From positions 45,574-109,573 of the forward strand of contig QNGE01002427.1 in assembly GCA_008508345.1 (NCBI GenBank): a stretch of 64,000 nt of DNA, written 5' to 3'. This DNA comes from Paragonimus westermani (lineage: Eukaryota; Platyhelminthes; Trematoda; Plagiorchiida; Troglotrematidae). A model generated the notes under the pieces. That model saw nothing but the letters and a program-made list of their open reading frames with translations. It had not been told where the DNA came from and did no database searches. Both the position numbers and the translations under genes were made by a program. Position 1 is the first letter of the stretch. Each line of letters starts with the position of its first letter. Shown in pieces: positions 13,601-27,166 of this stretch.

Positions 13601-16600
13601 TTTGTTTGGTCCTATAAGGCGAAACCCAGTGATGAGTAGTTAGCTTTCACATGTGATACATTCTGTAAACTAATATTTGGATCGTCCGCGACTCAAGGGA
13701 CTGATTTCAGGATCACACCAAATATTGCCCACAAACAACCGGAATTCCTCTCCCCTGAAGATATTTACCATACTGCTTCACCAGTGAATCAGTCTACATC
13801 ATCCTCACACATTGCAATATTGCATTTCGAAACTTTCTGGATTCAACATAGGTTGGTTCATTAAAAGTACTACAGAGTAGAACTCCTCATACTTCACGAA
13901 ATGTAGGTTTCGTTAGATATTAAGACATTACAATTCCCCAAACCAGGTAACATTTTTTCCGTACTGTTCATTTGGGCCATCAAAATATATGGTGCTACGC
14001 GCGAATTATTACGTACCACATGAAACGTCGTATTGTACTATCTTGACCAAAAGGATGAAAACAGAAACTCACTCATCATTAAACCCTGTTACACCAATTC
14101 CATTTTTGATAAACATACCTAGTCGAAGGAGTGGACCATGGTTAGCCAGTGTTAAATATTGATTATCTTCTTGCTCCGTATTTCTTAGTTTTTATGACAA
14201 CAACTTAAAAGAGGACGATATCTTTCATGTAGTCAGTGGATACCATTGATTATTCGAAGCTTGCCCAAGTTTTTCTTGGCATTACCTGACCACACTATAG
14301 GTATCCATCCAATTATCAGGAAACACGTAGGCCGCTTCCTGTTTATACATAAAATCATCTTGAAATTCGTTTTCTCAAACAAATTTGTCTCTGAGTGCTT
14401 GTCATTTCAAGGTGGAATGAAGTGATTATATATAACAGTAGCCAACGAGATCTATTTTCGCACTGTTTATTGAACTGTCAGAATCAGGGTGACTAAAGCA
14501 TTTGTGTATGCGATATCAAATAGTGTCATTATAATGGAGATATACACGCTCGTGATAAGTACAAAATATTTTATCCTGTTGTTTGAGGTGTTTTTTAAAG
14601 AAGGCCGTGGAATAGACGTAGTTCATTATGACAAGTTCATATGGGCTTTGGAACATCGATCACGGTGATTTTATCAAATACAAGACATTATGAGGAAGCC
14701 ACTGTAGCAACGAGATAAGTGTCTTAGTTTTTTGTGTATATTCCTTCGTGCCTTTTTCATTTTTGACGAGTTGACATGTGGCTTCTCCTCTCTGCTAGTG
14801 TTATTCTGTATTCACTCCACTGAATGCAGATAAAAGATAAAAATTAGAACTGCGATAATGGCTTTCAAAATAATCGGAACTAATGTCTACCAGATCAGTT
14901 GCATGTGTGATTTGCTATCCTTGGTAATCTACTTTTTTCACCGAACAACCCGCAAAAAATAGAATACTGAACACGTAGCGCGAGTAATGCTGGTATTGTC
15001 TCCTGCCAGGTTGCTGGCAAACTAATGGGGAGTTGGCTGATATAAATCGGATAATTGCTACCTTCGATCACAAATTGTTTACTCAAGCTAACCTTGCAGT
15101 CAGATCCTTCAAAAAAACTGAGGTGACAGTCTAGAGATTAACCATCATTAGAGCTAATCGGTTAAAAGAAAACCTTCATTTTACTTTGATTAAGAGGTGT
15201 TGATGGTGAACTTATTGATAGAGGTTAGCGGTACGCCGAATAGAAAACTTGGGCGTAACACACAGGTAAGGATGAATGCGTTTTTGGTGTGCTAATTCGA
15301 GCGCATCTACGACGACCTCAATGATGTAGTGGTCAACATGGTTGCCTCACATGAATGTAGGTCGAAGTTCAGATGCTGGCCGTGAAAGAAACCACATAAC
15401 TGACGTGCTGTAACAAGAAAGAAACCCGAGTCTAGAGCACGTCCTTTAGAGACACTGATTTTAAGTGGGTACGCTCGTCAGAATTCTGATAATTTTTTAG
15501 TGATGTCCATACCGGACCATAACCAATCGTTCGGCTTAGATCCCAGTCGATTGTGGCCTCTGTGGACCTCAGCCGGAACGTACTGTCTCGTGTCCAACCA
15601 TTAGGGTAAGTATAATTGCTAGAACTCAAAACTCCCATTGTGTGCTAAGTGTCCATGAAAAGCTATTTGCAGAAATGAACTTGTTTTGCTAAAAAGACAA
15701 AACCAAACTCCTGAAATGTGTGTGGTTATCCTGTAACTACCCTTTATGCTGAGACCTTTGTTCACCTGCTTGAGAAGTAACATTTCTTTAAGCTGTAACG
15801 ATCGCATGCCGAACCGCTAATTCGATATCATCAGATAGTGTCACTTGGTGTGGCTCAAGCGCGAGTTGCTGGAGTCCCACGTGTCAGTAATCCCGTTACA
15901 TTTAACCAAAGCAAAACATATCTACACTGTCTTTCAGTCGTTCTGTTCTACACAAGTTTACGAGGTGACAGGTAGAATATTACACTTTGTTGTCTGTAAA
16001 AGTCAGCGCTGTTCATTTGAAAACGTGTAAAAACGTCGACGTCATTACTGTGTAAAATTCCATCAAGCAAAATATTAGTTTTTTTAAATCAACATTCGTG
16101 TCACGCACTTACGGCTGTGATAGGGATATTTCAGATTAGCTATCATGTTTCAGATGACTCATCACCCTGTCCTTGCTGGAGAGCAGTTTTTTGTAGTCTG
16201 TTGATTAGGTAGCTGAAATAGTCCTGTTAGTTAATCCGTCTTCCAGTGTTTCAGTCGAGTGTTTCCGGACAATTCTAGCAAAGTGCAATTCTCCTGGAGG
16301 GAGGGTATTTGACTCTGTAATTTTGCACAATATCGTCAACCAACATTCAGTGTTTTGAATTACTGTTCAGTGCTGGACTGTCAAACATTCGACCCCCTAT
16401 CCTGAAGCTAAAAACCGAGTTTTCCGTAGAGATTGATGAGTCTTTGGTGTAGCGCACAACCAACGAAATGTGGTTGACTAAGAAACAGCGCTAGGGCTAG
16501 TAGCTACTTGACCAAAAAGGATTGTTTCAGACCAGCAAAGGAATGTGAAAATGGAATTTACAGCACTCTTTTCAATTAGTCTTTGTACTCTACATGTATT

Positions 16601-17017
16601 TTTGATAAATTGATTGTGCTTCATATACAAAACTCCAGACAACACTAAGTTGGTGAAAAACGGTGAGCACCTTACGAAAAAGAGCTCTGTAATGAAAAGC
16701 ATCATTTGGAGCAACCGGAGAATAACGTGGATTTTAGCTTCAATTTGAGGAGCATATCTCCCAGTCAAGGCGAGTCATCAGGTACTATCTGAACTAATTT
16801 GAGAACCCCGCCAAAAATACGCTCATGAGGTAAACCCAGTGGTTGTAAATCAACAAACCAAACACCACTCAGTAACGTTTCAATTTGAGCTGTGTGTCTT
16901 CTACAAACGCATAAGTGAAGATTTTTTCGCACTAGCGGACAGAAGGAAATTTCGGTTTTCATATAACATGCACACCACTCAAAATTGTTTGCAACTATTA
17001 CACTCCTGTGGACTTTT

Positions 17018-17157
17018 CATTCAGTCTCTTTTGAGAAAACCTCAAACTCGAGTTCAAGTTATGTTTGAGCTCGTCCTTATCTCATATCCTCGTCATGGTC
17101 GAGACTAGAACTTCGGCCACGTTTTGTCGAAGAAGCCGCGTTTACTACTACTGACCA
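17018..17157 (-). repeat. Decayed hammerhead SINE, copy 2
   Basis: This lines up along its whole length, with almost no gaps, with the SINE at 22708-22849. The tRNA-like B-box region (plus-strand GAGACTAGAACTTCGG against GGGATTTGAACTCCGG), the GACGAGCTC and ACTCGAGT blocks and the CAGTCTCTTTTGAGAAAA tail are all visible. The ribozyme core has gone: on the minus strand CTGACGA reads AGGACGA, the GAGCGAAAC part reads AACTTGAAC, and the cleavage-site GTC reads GTT. This is an old copy that has lost cleavage, while the copy at 22.7 kb keeps it. Confidence 0.8.
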
Positions 17158-20100
17158 CGGTTGATTTCACAGTAGAAACGACTAAATTATTTTATCCGGA
17201 CACTCAGCCAGGTTCGTTTTATCTTGAGTTAGTCACTTATTGACGTGTCTTCAGAAAGCCGGATTCCTCACCTTGTTTATGCAACTATGTCAATAATCAC
17301 CCCGTAAGTAAATAATTGACTGGTACTTGGTATTCCCAGTACGGATGGATATCACGTGCAAAGTTCATATTCAATCAGGAGGCCGATTGCATGGCAGAGA
17401 TCGATGGATTTTAGCACGCGTGAGGGTAAAAAGAAAGTTTTAAATCAAATCATTATCAACATCAGTTCACCGATGGTTAACATTGGTGTTTGACTATCTC
17501 ACAACCATAGTATGAATAACAAGCCTTCGTTTATTGTTAAAGCAGAAAGAGAGGATGCGGCTCGGTTTATGTTGATACCCCAACAATGAATATCAAGTTG
17601 CATAATCACTAGAGCCAAACAACTCACTCACATGTCAAGCCGCAATAACAACACCGACACATCAATCCCGTGCCTTTTACGAAACCTGTTCATTGACTGC
17701 ATCTAATGCACAGACAATCCGGTAGGTCAACAACAACTCTTACGACGTATATCATATTGCTTCCAGCCAAGAGCTTGTTGAGTCGCGAGCCCCACTGTAG
17801 AAAGTAAACACATCCAACCGGTCCCAGAATGCTAGTAGCTACCTTCATTTTTCAAGTCATTAACTTTCCCTCTCTGCGCTGTAGACTTGGCGAAAAAGCA
17901 TAGGTTTAGCAGACAATGATTTGGTGTATTTTCTACCCGATCTAACCATATAAATGTGTGCACTGTTAGGCTTTACGAGTGTGACTTTGACCAATTCCCA
18001 CAGTTAAAACCGTGGCTTTAAACCTCCCGACTGAGTTCTCTTGGATTGTGCGATTAAAAGCAAATAGTATCAATCAATGACTTTAGTTTTGTTTGTATTG
18101 AAGCTTTCTGGATGTAGTGTTTTGAAAGTAGTAATGAAGAAAATAAGATTATGGCCAGAGAGAATTAAGAGAAAGAAGGAGTGTGTCAAGGTATATGGAA
18201 GTTGAATCAATTCACTTTAGAGTAGGGTTCCGGGATGGTTTGAATAAAGGAGACTGGACTGACATTCGACGAACTCCAGTTTGCACAGGATGATTGATTC
18301 AGCTGAGCATAGGGGTTGATCAGTAACACGTTATTGTTAAATTTATTTTGTACACGACAGATTGTTTCAAACGCACGATGGCTCACAACCATACGATCTG
18401 CGTCGGTGAGTCGCTACGGCATAAAACTCTCTATATCATTCCTTGAAAATCAGTAAGTTAAGTTGCTTGATTATTTTTGCCCTCCCCAGATAAGTGTTTT
18501 CTTGTAGACTGTAGGGTACTATTTGCCAAGGGACAGCTGAGGAGATGTGGGCATATATATTTGGTCAAACAGGATACAAAATACTTTAGACGAAAAAACT
18601 GTTACATGAATTCAGAGGGGTTACACTGATTTGGACAGCTAAAAGCATTCTGCCCAAAGTACTATATTTTTCTGACTGGCGAGTTAATAAAAAATGTCGC
18701 GTGAGTACGGTCAGTTATGCGCGTAGCTTTTGGCTTACTACTTCATGAGAAACAATTCAGAAGCGTAACCCATTCAGTAAGGTTCCGACTCCGGCTAGTG
18801 AATTATGTTTCAAACGCCAAACCGGTATTAAAGGGAGCTAATCAGTTCTTTCATACAGAACATCATAAGGTGATCGTACAGATAAACGTAATTTTCTGTT
18901 ACAGTACATAACACCATACGATACCGTTGAATAATAACGCAGACGGAACAGTATCAACCACAATCAATATCAGATGCAATTAAGGAGAAACACCAACTGT
19001 GAACACCCGAAAACAGAGAGGAAATCATTCGGATCGGTTGCAAAAGTAGTGTAACCTAACCAGAGATAATTAGGGATGGAATGCTGGTTGCTTTCGACTT
19101 AAAGAGCATCCGGTTGCGTGGCCTTTAACTCGAAGCCGAGGAAAATCTACTGCGTATACTCAATCTATACCTTTCAGGCATTTATTCACTTACAGCGGTC
19201 ATAAGCTTGACAAGAAATATGTTGTAGCTGGACGAATCCTCGTTGAAGCTGACATCGAATGAATTAGAGGAAGAAGAAGAAGAAATTATTGGAATCTAAC
19301 AAGACTTCTCAACCTGTTCAAGTTGGAGGATAATCTTTTGCTTCCGAAAGCCCTGTTGTAGTTCACCAGGTGGACACTGATCTCATGCTTATCAATTTAT
19401 TGCCAGAATGAGTTTATGGGTTCCATTCAGTAACCAGGGGGGTTGTGACAACATAATCGTGTACTTTTTCCAATTTGTTTGGGTCCCCCAAGTTTGGTAA
19501 TCGTATGACATACGTCCTTCGGTATGAACCAATAGAATGCAAATGTTAGAGAGAAAAACTTGAAGATTTCACGGGTGACAAGTTGTAAGTCGGCCAAAAG
19601 TCGTTGATTGACAACAAATGGACTCGGAATCAGATTAGAGCATTTATGCACTATTATCCAAGTTGAGGATCTTACATAACAATAGGTTAACGCAGTGAAC
19701 AGCTAAATGGTATCTTGTTTTGTTGTGCAGTCACGTTATACGTACACATTTAAGAAACTTCAGTATATCGAACAGATGTGTCACTGGCAAGATTAGCGAG
19801 CGATTCACTAGGGGGTTATTTTCAATCACAGGTTACCATCTGGTAAGCAGATGGTCTAAACAACCACTTATCCTATAGGCAACGCAGAGCACATTGTAGC
19901 AAATGTATCTACAACTTACGTTTTATTGACGTTCACATAGGGTTCTCTGTTAAAATCACAACCTACAAATACAGGAGTTACAAATGTATTTGAACGGTTG
20001 GAAACGCTACAGGAGGCTTAGGTAAACCTTCATAAATGCGACATAGAACGCTGTACTGGATAAAGTGAGTTGATGAGTAGCCAAGTTAGATATCCAGACA

Positions 20101-21535
20101 ACAGTCACATGAAGAATCGGTTAGAGAATACTGATGCTCCTGTTCCCGTTAATAACCACTTAATAAACGATCGTTATCATCGTCAGTGATTGCCACACGC
20201 TTCAACATGCCATAAAACCACTAGTACATTCAAGAGGCTTCGTGCACAAAGAAAATGGAGAAAACGAATAGAACTTAACTACTAAGCTCTCCGGCTAAAC
20301 TTGTCCAATTACCCTGAGATATTAACATTTCAACAAATAAATAAGAAGTTATCTTCGCATTGCCATATTAAGTTTTGCGAACAATTGGAACACATCACTG
20401 AAGTCGATTAACCACTTTTTTTCAAGCCACTTTTGAGGTACTTCAATAAATGAAGTTTCATGATACGAGATAACGCGGGGTACTTTAGTAAAGTGAAATG
20501 AAATTGACCTTCGTTCATAATACAAGTTTTGGATCCGGTTGGTGCTTGAAATAGAAAGGATGATTGTGACATTTGTTTTATCAGCGCTGTCTCCATAATT
20601 ATTGAGCAGATTCACAGTTATGGTTTTTCCAAAATGTACATGTTCGTGCCTGGAGCGAGAAATGGTCATTCTCAGCCCTAAATTTTATTGACGTTGGTTC
20701 AGAGGTAGGTGCGGAGTGGACGACGGTAAGGTTAGCGTTATCAACAGCCCCGATATACAGATAGTCACGTGTTGATGAGCATACATATATGAAAAGGTAG
20801 TTATAATTTGAATAGGGGGAAAAGGAATGCAGCTGAATTCCTAAGATCACGTATCTACATTCAACCATCCAGCATCTAGGTGTCTACAGTGAAAGAATAC
20901 AATAATCCATTTACAGTCCACAGCTTTCTCCCTTCTTCTCCATTGATCCTCCTTCCTACAAAGATAATTTATTCACGCAACGGTGATGCTGACGCAACTA
21001 AGTATGTTTTGCTCCTAACGTTTCCAAACAAGAGCTGCGTGGGACGTATCAGACTTGAAGAGTCATGCGACTCAGCGGTTAAATTACTGCTGAGTATCTT
21101 TGTTTATCTGCGACAGCTCGTTGGCTGTCATTCGTCAGATCCACTTTTATACCAACAGAGAGGGCCCAAAACAGCAGGTTATCCGTTGTCTTCCAGTGGA
21201 CCTGGCAGAATGATATGCTTTTATCATCAAAACCCCACTGATCGGCTCGTAAAATGGTTTACTGAATGAACATCTCAATAGATATATTTTTTTAAACAAT
21301 CTACAGTCGTTACCATCAACAACTGACTTTCGCAATCGGACAGTACAACATGGGCCTTTCATATTTCAGGGAAAATCCTTTTTGTCGGAAGAAATATCCT
21401 AGATTGGGGAAGATTGCCTTTCTTGTGGAACTCTCTTAGAACCAACTGATCAATTTTTTGGAATTTCGAACCTGCACTTCACTTTATTTATTGACGTCAC
21501 TGCCGCTGTGACTATTCAACTATGCGAACTGGTTT

Positions 21536-21690
21536 CTGAAAGCATAAAACAGTCGTGATATTGTTCTGAGCTGAGGTTGACGATTTAGCTATTGGGATAT
21601 TCGCCGGGGTTGACATTTAGTTTGCAAATGTTTAATCACCAAACGAAGCAACATCGTCAGTGCGTAAATGTTTCAGCGTATGAGCATGAA
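21536..21690 (-). mobile_element. PLE terminal-repeat fragment (solo)
   Basis: This region resembles 44219-44370, the end of the second PLE. It shares TATTGGGATATT, a CGGG block, CACCAAACGA, ACATCGTCAGTGCGTAAAT and TTCAGCGTA in the same order and spacing. No reverse transcriptase or GIY-YIG coding sequence is visible next to it. It therefore looks like a severely truncated insertion or solo terminal repeat (the 'pLTR' of Penelope-like elements, the known site of their hammerheads). It lies in the sense orientation of TTBK. Confidence 0.7.
21613..21671 (-). ncRNA. PLE-type hammerhead motif, decayed
   Basis: On the minus strand helix I pairs ACATTTA (21671-21665) with TAAATGT (21619-21613), then GCA with TGC across a small asymmetric loop. 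The CTGACGA box (minus 21660-21654) follows. Where the other PLE copy implies GACGAAACGTC, this copy reads GATTAAACATT: the GAAA box is damaged and the cleavage triplet is ATT. Helix II is also weak (TGTTGC against GTGATT). The layout is that of a minimal type I hammerhead with almost no helix III, as reported for Penelope-like elements. Helix I is longer here than in the 44 kb copy and still pairs, but the core should no longer cut. Confidence 0.7.
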
Positions 21691-22731
21691 CTGGTCGATG
21701 ACCTCCATATCATAGGTTGGAAGCGGCCTCGGATGGAACATTGTTACAAATGACTGTGGACATCCATCCTAAAAGGTGACAACTCTTAATCTATATGTCT
21801 CCATTGTTTGGTTTGCTTAAGTAATTGCATATTTCAGACATTCTTGGGCATTCGTTAGTATGCCATCTCATGGGGTGCGGTACTTATCAATCGTGGACTA
21901 ATTCGTGATAGCAATCGGTACAGGACAGCTGAAAACCTATGCTAATATGCTAATATCGAGGGGTAGGTTTGCAAAACCTCATCAACCCGATCCAGAGAAA
22001 CATGTCGCAATTTGAAGCTGTAGAGGACACTCCAAGGCGCAAACATTAAGCCACTCACTGTAGCTCCTAGTCATTACATAGCACATTTTTCATTGCCCTA
22101 AAATTAACCTTGTTTTGTAACTTGCTCATGTTGACAAAAAAATCCTGTACCTGAAACAAAAGTGGAACACAATTAATATGATCACCCACTGTATCTTACG
22201 ATTTCAGTTGATTTCCCGCTCTCTGCCATTTTCGTACAGAAGCAAAAGCCATCAGAAATTAAGTGGTAACTTGCATCAAAGTGTACAACACTTTAACATA
22301 ATAAGGTTCTAATGCTTTAGACTGTTTTTTGTAATTCATCGAAATCTTTAAAAAAGCAAGATGATACGCGGCTTTTACATTTTCTCAGACTCACAAACTG
22401 GATATGTCTAAAGACACACCAAAAATGGATGATTAATGATTCTTTACCGTACTTTCTTTGAGCACTGCTGTTCTGGTAGTATTCTAAGCTTGCTGGAGCA
22501 TTCTTCACTTTAAATAATTTTTTGATAGAACATTCACTCTCTGGTTTCCCATTCAGTTACATGACAGAAGATATTCTGCAAATAGTACCCTGAGGTGAAG
22601 CGGAAAGTTAACCTTCTGATAGGTTGTTAGTTGGTGTGTGTTGGTTGTTTTTTTCAAGTTGACCATCACTCACATTTGATCTCAGCCTCTGCATTCAGAT
22701 AGACTTTCCAGTCAGCCTCTTTCGAAAAGAA

Positions 22732-22776
22732 GCACTAGACTCGAGTTTCGCTCACATTAGAGCTCGTCAGTAGTGC
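22732..22776 (-). ncRNA. Intact hammerhead ribozyme (type I)
   Basis: On the minus strand the sequence folds as a textbook hammerhead. Helix I pairs GCACTA (22776-22771) with TAGTGC (22737-22732), six perfect pairs. The CUGANGA box is CTGACGA (22770-22764). Helix II pairs GCTC with GAGC around a six-base loop (22763-22750). The GAAA box follows at 22749-22746. Helix III is formed by AC and GT around TCGA, and the cleavage triplet is GTC (22740-22738). Cleavage would fall 3' of the C at 22738. No core position deviates. It lies in the TTBK intron in the sense strand, about 1.7 kb after the donor. Confidence 0.92.
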
Positions 22777-22793
22777 ATATCCTTGTCACGGCC

Positions 22794-22849
22794 GGGATTT
22801 GAACTCCGGACATTCCAATCATGAGGCAACCGTGTTAACCACTGCGCCA
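22794..22849 (-). promoter_or_regulatory. Internal Pol III promoter (A and B boxes) of the SINE
   Basis: A box TGGCGCAGTGG at 22849-22839 and B box GAGTTCAAATCC at 22806-22795, minus strand. The spacing is typical of tRNA genes and tRNA-derived SINEs. If active, transcription would begin just upstream (near 22855) and run through the hammerhead. Confidence 0.75.
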
Positions 22850-24425
22850 TTCACCTCACATTAGGCTGTTTTGTAGTGTTTTTACTGCATTTGTTTGTAG
22901 GCAAAATGTGGAATACCGTTTTCTGTTAATCTGTACTGAGTAGTTAGGAATGCGATGCACTTTGCTTGTATGAATGATTATTCTAAGACTGGATTGACCG
23001 TGATATAACTTTATTGGTGTAGATCTTGTGGTTAGTATTGCTGATTACTTCACTTACCTGGAAAACGTCATCTCATCGGTTATCCTGAGATGGAGGAATT
23101 CACGGAAATAACTGAACCACACGGCTCAGCGAAGCCTTAATGATGCCTTCTTATTCTCATCTGCAACTCAATTTTATGTTTGCAAACATTTCGAAGCATG
23201 TTGTCAACCAGCTTTATAAGTTGTTAGATACAGCCTTAATGTCTTCAACCCGTATTTCACCTCTGAATTAGGCATCCATATGAACCACTGACACCGGTAT
23301 GGACGACGATGATGATGTTGACTTTAATGATGTTATTAGTAGATAGTATCATGAGTTAGAACAGGCCTGATCGCAAAAAGTCTGTAGTTTGGCTGAGTTC
23401 AAGACAGCAGCTGATACAACATGCCCAGATGTGATTTGTGCTCTACCAGCTGTGCTACGAACTCACACCAGTAGCTACACTGTTGCAAGTCTGGATTTTA
23501 TTTGTCCACTTGCTCCATTCTCTCATACAGACTGCACTACATAACCCAGGAGATTGACTTCTCAGGTGTGGTTTCTCAACCAGTTCATGTTGGAACTCAC
23601 TAACGCAAGTGGGTTTCTTCTAAATTAACGAAACTTCCTAAAACCCATCAGCAATACGATCTCAATGCTTAGAGGTGGCGTTGATGGATTTCGATTTAAA
23701 CTATTTATGAAACTTCGTCTTGGCCATCAATCTCCTGGGTTATTTGGTGCATTATGCACAGTACAATGAGTTGGATGGACAAGTGAGTCCAACTATACAT
23801 TGTCTGAACTACTGACGTGATTTTTTGGTTCAGATGGTAGGTATCTCACTGTGCTTAGGTGTACTGTTTCTGTTGCTTATTCGAATCCAGTCAAGGCCCA
23901 ACAGGGCCCGACAGGCACTCAGAGGTGTCAAGGAGTCTGAATCAGTTGTGTTTATGTTTAAAGACTGTCAGTTTTTACTTATTATGGTTCTTTGATCTTT
24001 TTGCTACTTTGGTATAAAAAAATACAATACTTTTGACAAACACATATATTCATGCTCTACATTCTGAATATTTTCTCACTCAAGCTGATTGAAATTGGAA
24101 CATTTTGTCTTCAAGCAGAAGCGTGTGGTAAGCCATCGGGAACGCCACGCCCCTAGCTAAGGTCAACCCGAAAACAGGTCATATGTGGACTATACGTTCT
24201 TTCATTAATGAGAACCGAAAAGGCTAGACGGTGAGTTGTAAACATCCGATTTTTTGGGTCAAAGTGGGACCTGCCTTCTCTCAAATACTCCCTGCAGCTT
24301 GATCAACATATGGGGTTATATATCGAGGGTGTTTCATCTTGCAACTATTGGTGACAATTCTTCAAGTAAGTGTACACGATATAAAGGAGGGAAACATAAG
24401 TTCAAGAATAAACTTCTAAAGCTCA

Positions 24426-26033
<1,608 letters not shown>

Positions 26034-26365
26034 AACGAAACCGTTAAAACACGAAAACTGGCAGATGCTCACTTTTGGTATTAACTCGTCAGCACCACAT
26101 TCACGACAACATGAAACGGTTTTTTGTATTGACCAGTTAGGGGAGCAGGGTGGATAGTTAATTGGTGGTTTAGGAAAGGTCGATAAGTCCAGGGAAGGGT
26201 CAAGTTTACGAGCAATTTTTTCTGAACACACGAGGTCGGCTTCAGTCGATTGATTGCGACCGCCTCAGCAAACCGCAAGAATCTTGGATTCGAGTGACGT
26301 AATAGGATTCTGAATGCACAAATTGAGTCGACAACGTGATCAATGGTCAGGACGTGTCTTGCGAC
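26034..26365 (-). repeat. Inverted-repeat arm 1 (PLE 3' end)
   Basis: This 332-base arm matches 27160-27491 in inverted orientation. By eye I count about 10 substitutions and no gaps, about 97% identity. It covers the PLE C-terminal coding part from VARHVLT onward. The arms are separated by about 794 bases of unique PLE sequence. Transcripts crossing both arms could form a long double-stranded stem. Confidence 0.9.
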
Positions 26366-27166
26366 TGCGGACGCTGGTTGTTTGCGTGTTCCAACCACAT
26401 TGTCGTTCTTCTGTAATACAGAGCTCTGCACCCACTTAGGCAAATGTTCCTTCACTCTGGAGATTAAGCACCTCTCGGTTCCGCCTATGCAACTTTCTTT
26501 GCAGTCACATGTAAATTGGTAGACACAATGTGAGGTGGTACCGACGGGCTGATCTCCTTTGATTGAAGGGACAGGCAGTTTCTGAGTCCGAGCTAATACA
26601 CAGAGTTCCGCTGCGTTAAATGTTTGTTTAATGGAATTCATTAGTCTTTGATTTGTTTGATGCATGCAATAATCACCTTTAAAGGGAAGTTCTATACAAA
26701 CCCTCTTTTTTCTCACTGTGGCCACCTGTTCGGAAGGTGGTTTCGGTCTACTATGCCTTTCTATGAACCTTTTTGGATACCCGTTAGATTGTAGTGTAGA
26801 TGTGATCAAGTCTAATTCTCTCGCAAGAGTATCTTGTGTACAGATTTGCCTTGTTCGTGTGAATAGTGTATTCACCAGTGCGCGTTTGTGATGGACCGCT
26901 GTGAAACTGCTAAAGTTCAGGTATTAACCGGACCACGTGGATTTCCTATAGACGGCTATTTTGATAGAGCCATCCTCCCGGCGACTAATGAGTATGTCTA
27001 GAAACAACAAACAGTTGTCGGTCCCAAATTCGCACGTTACTTTCAGATTAGGATGACAACTATTTAAGCGCTGCACTAGGTTATCTATTGTCTGCTTGGA
27101 CAGACTGAATACTAGTGTATCATCGACGTGGCGTTTGTAGTATGACACACTCGCTGTCTGTAGCAA
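26081..27166 (-). pseudogene. PLE reverse transcriptase/GIY-YIG fragment
   Basis: One reading frame runs from 27166 to 26081 with a single in-frame TAA (26923-26921), after KSTWSG and before YLNFSSF. In order: RT motif C (HVDDTLVF, the Asp pair that binds catalytic metal), FLDILISRREDGS, the thumb or connector with HKRALVNTLFTR, then a Cys-bearing GIY-YIG-like region with CVYQFTCDCKESCIGG and RVKEHLPKW. The tail has RFLRFAEAVAINRLKP and VNLTLPW. The usual YIG reads CIG, so the endonuclease may be impaired. The N-terminal half of the RT is absent, so it cannot be autonomous. The frame is otherwise open, which suggests a fairly recent insertion. Confidence 0.85.

Larger units (their letters stand above)
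22708..22852 (-). mobile_element. tRNA-headed SINE with hammerhead body
   Basis: Read on the minus strand, the element starts with a tRNA-like head. An A-box-like TGGCGCAGTGG (22849-22839) is followed about 35 bases on by a B-box-like GAGTTCAAATCCC (22806-22794) and CCGGCC, the layout of an internal RNA polymerase III promoter. Downstream comes GTGACAAGGATAT and a complete hammerhead ribozyme, then CTTCTTTTCGAAAGAGGCTG. It is not a working tRNA: the anticodon arm and acceptor stem do not fold properly. This is the architecture of the schistosome Sm-alpha retroposon (Pol III promoter plus hammerhead), though I cannot say it is the same family. It depends on another element for reverse transcription. 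No clear target-site duplication or poly-A tail was seen. Confidence 0.85.
26034..27166 (-). mobile_element. Penelope-like retroelement, 5'-truncated
   Basis: This is the 3' part of a Penelope-like element (PLE): a reverse transcriptase joined to a C-terminal GIY-YIG endonuclease. The minus-strand frame starts abruptly at about 27166, just before the catalytic YKRHVDDTLVF motif, so most of the RT fingers and palm are missing. The 5' edge joins an inverted copy of the element's own 3' end at 27160. The 3' edge of recognisable sequence is at about 26034. It lies upstream of TTBK on the same strand. Confidence 0.85.

Noticed and set aside
20880..21269. 129-codon plus-strand frame, the longest in the intron outside TTBK
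   Set aside because: No recognisable domain or exon borders; opposite frames are also partly open. Likely chance in an intron.
22794..22849. Possible true tRNA gene
   Set aside because: The A and B boxes are good, but no proper acceptor stem or anticodon arm forms and the sequence runs into a hammerhead. It is a SINE head.
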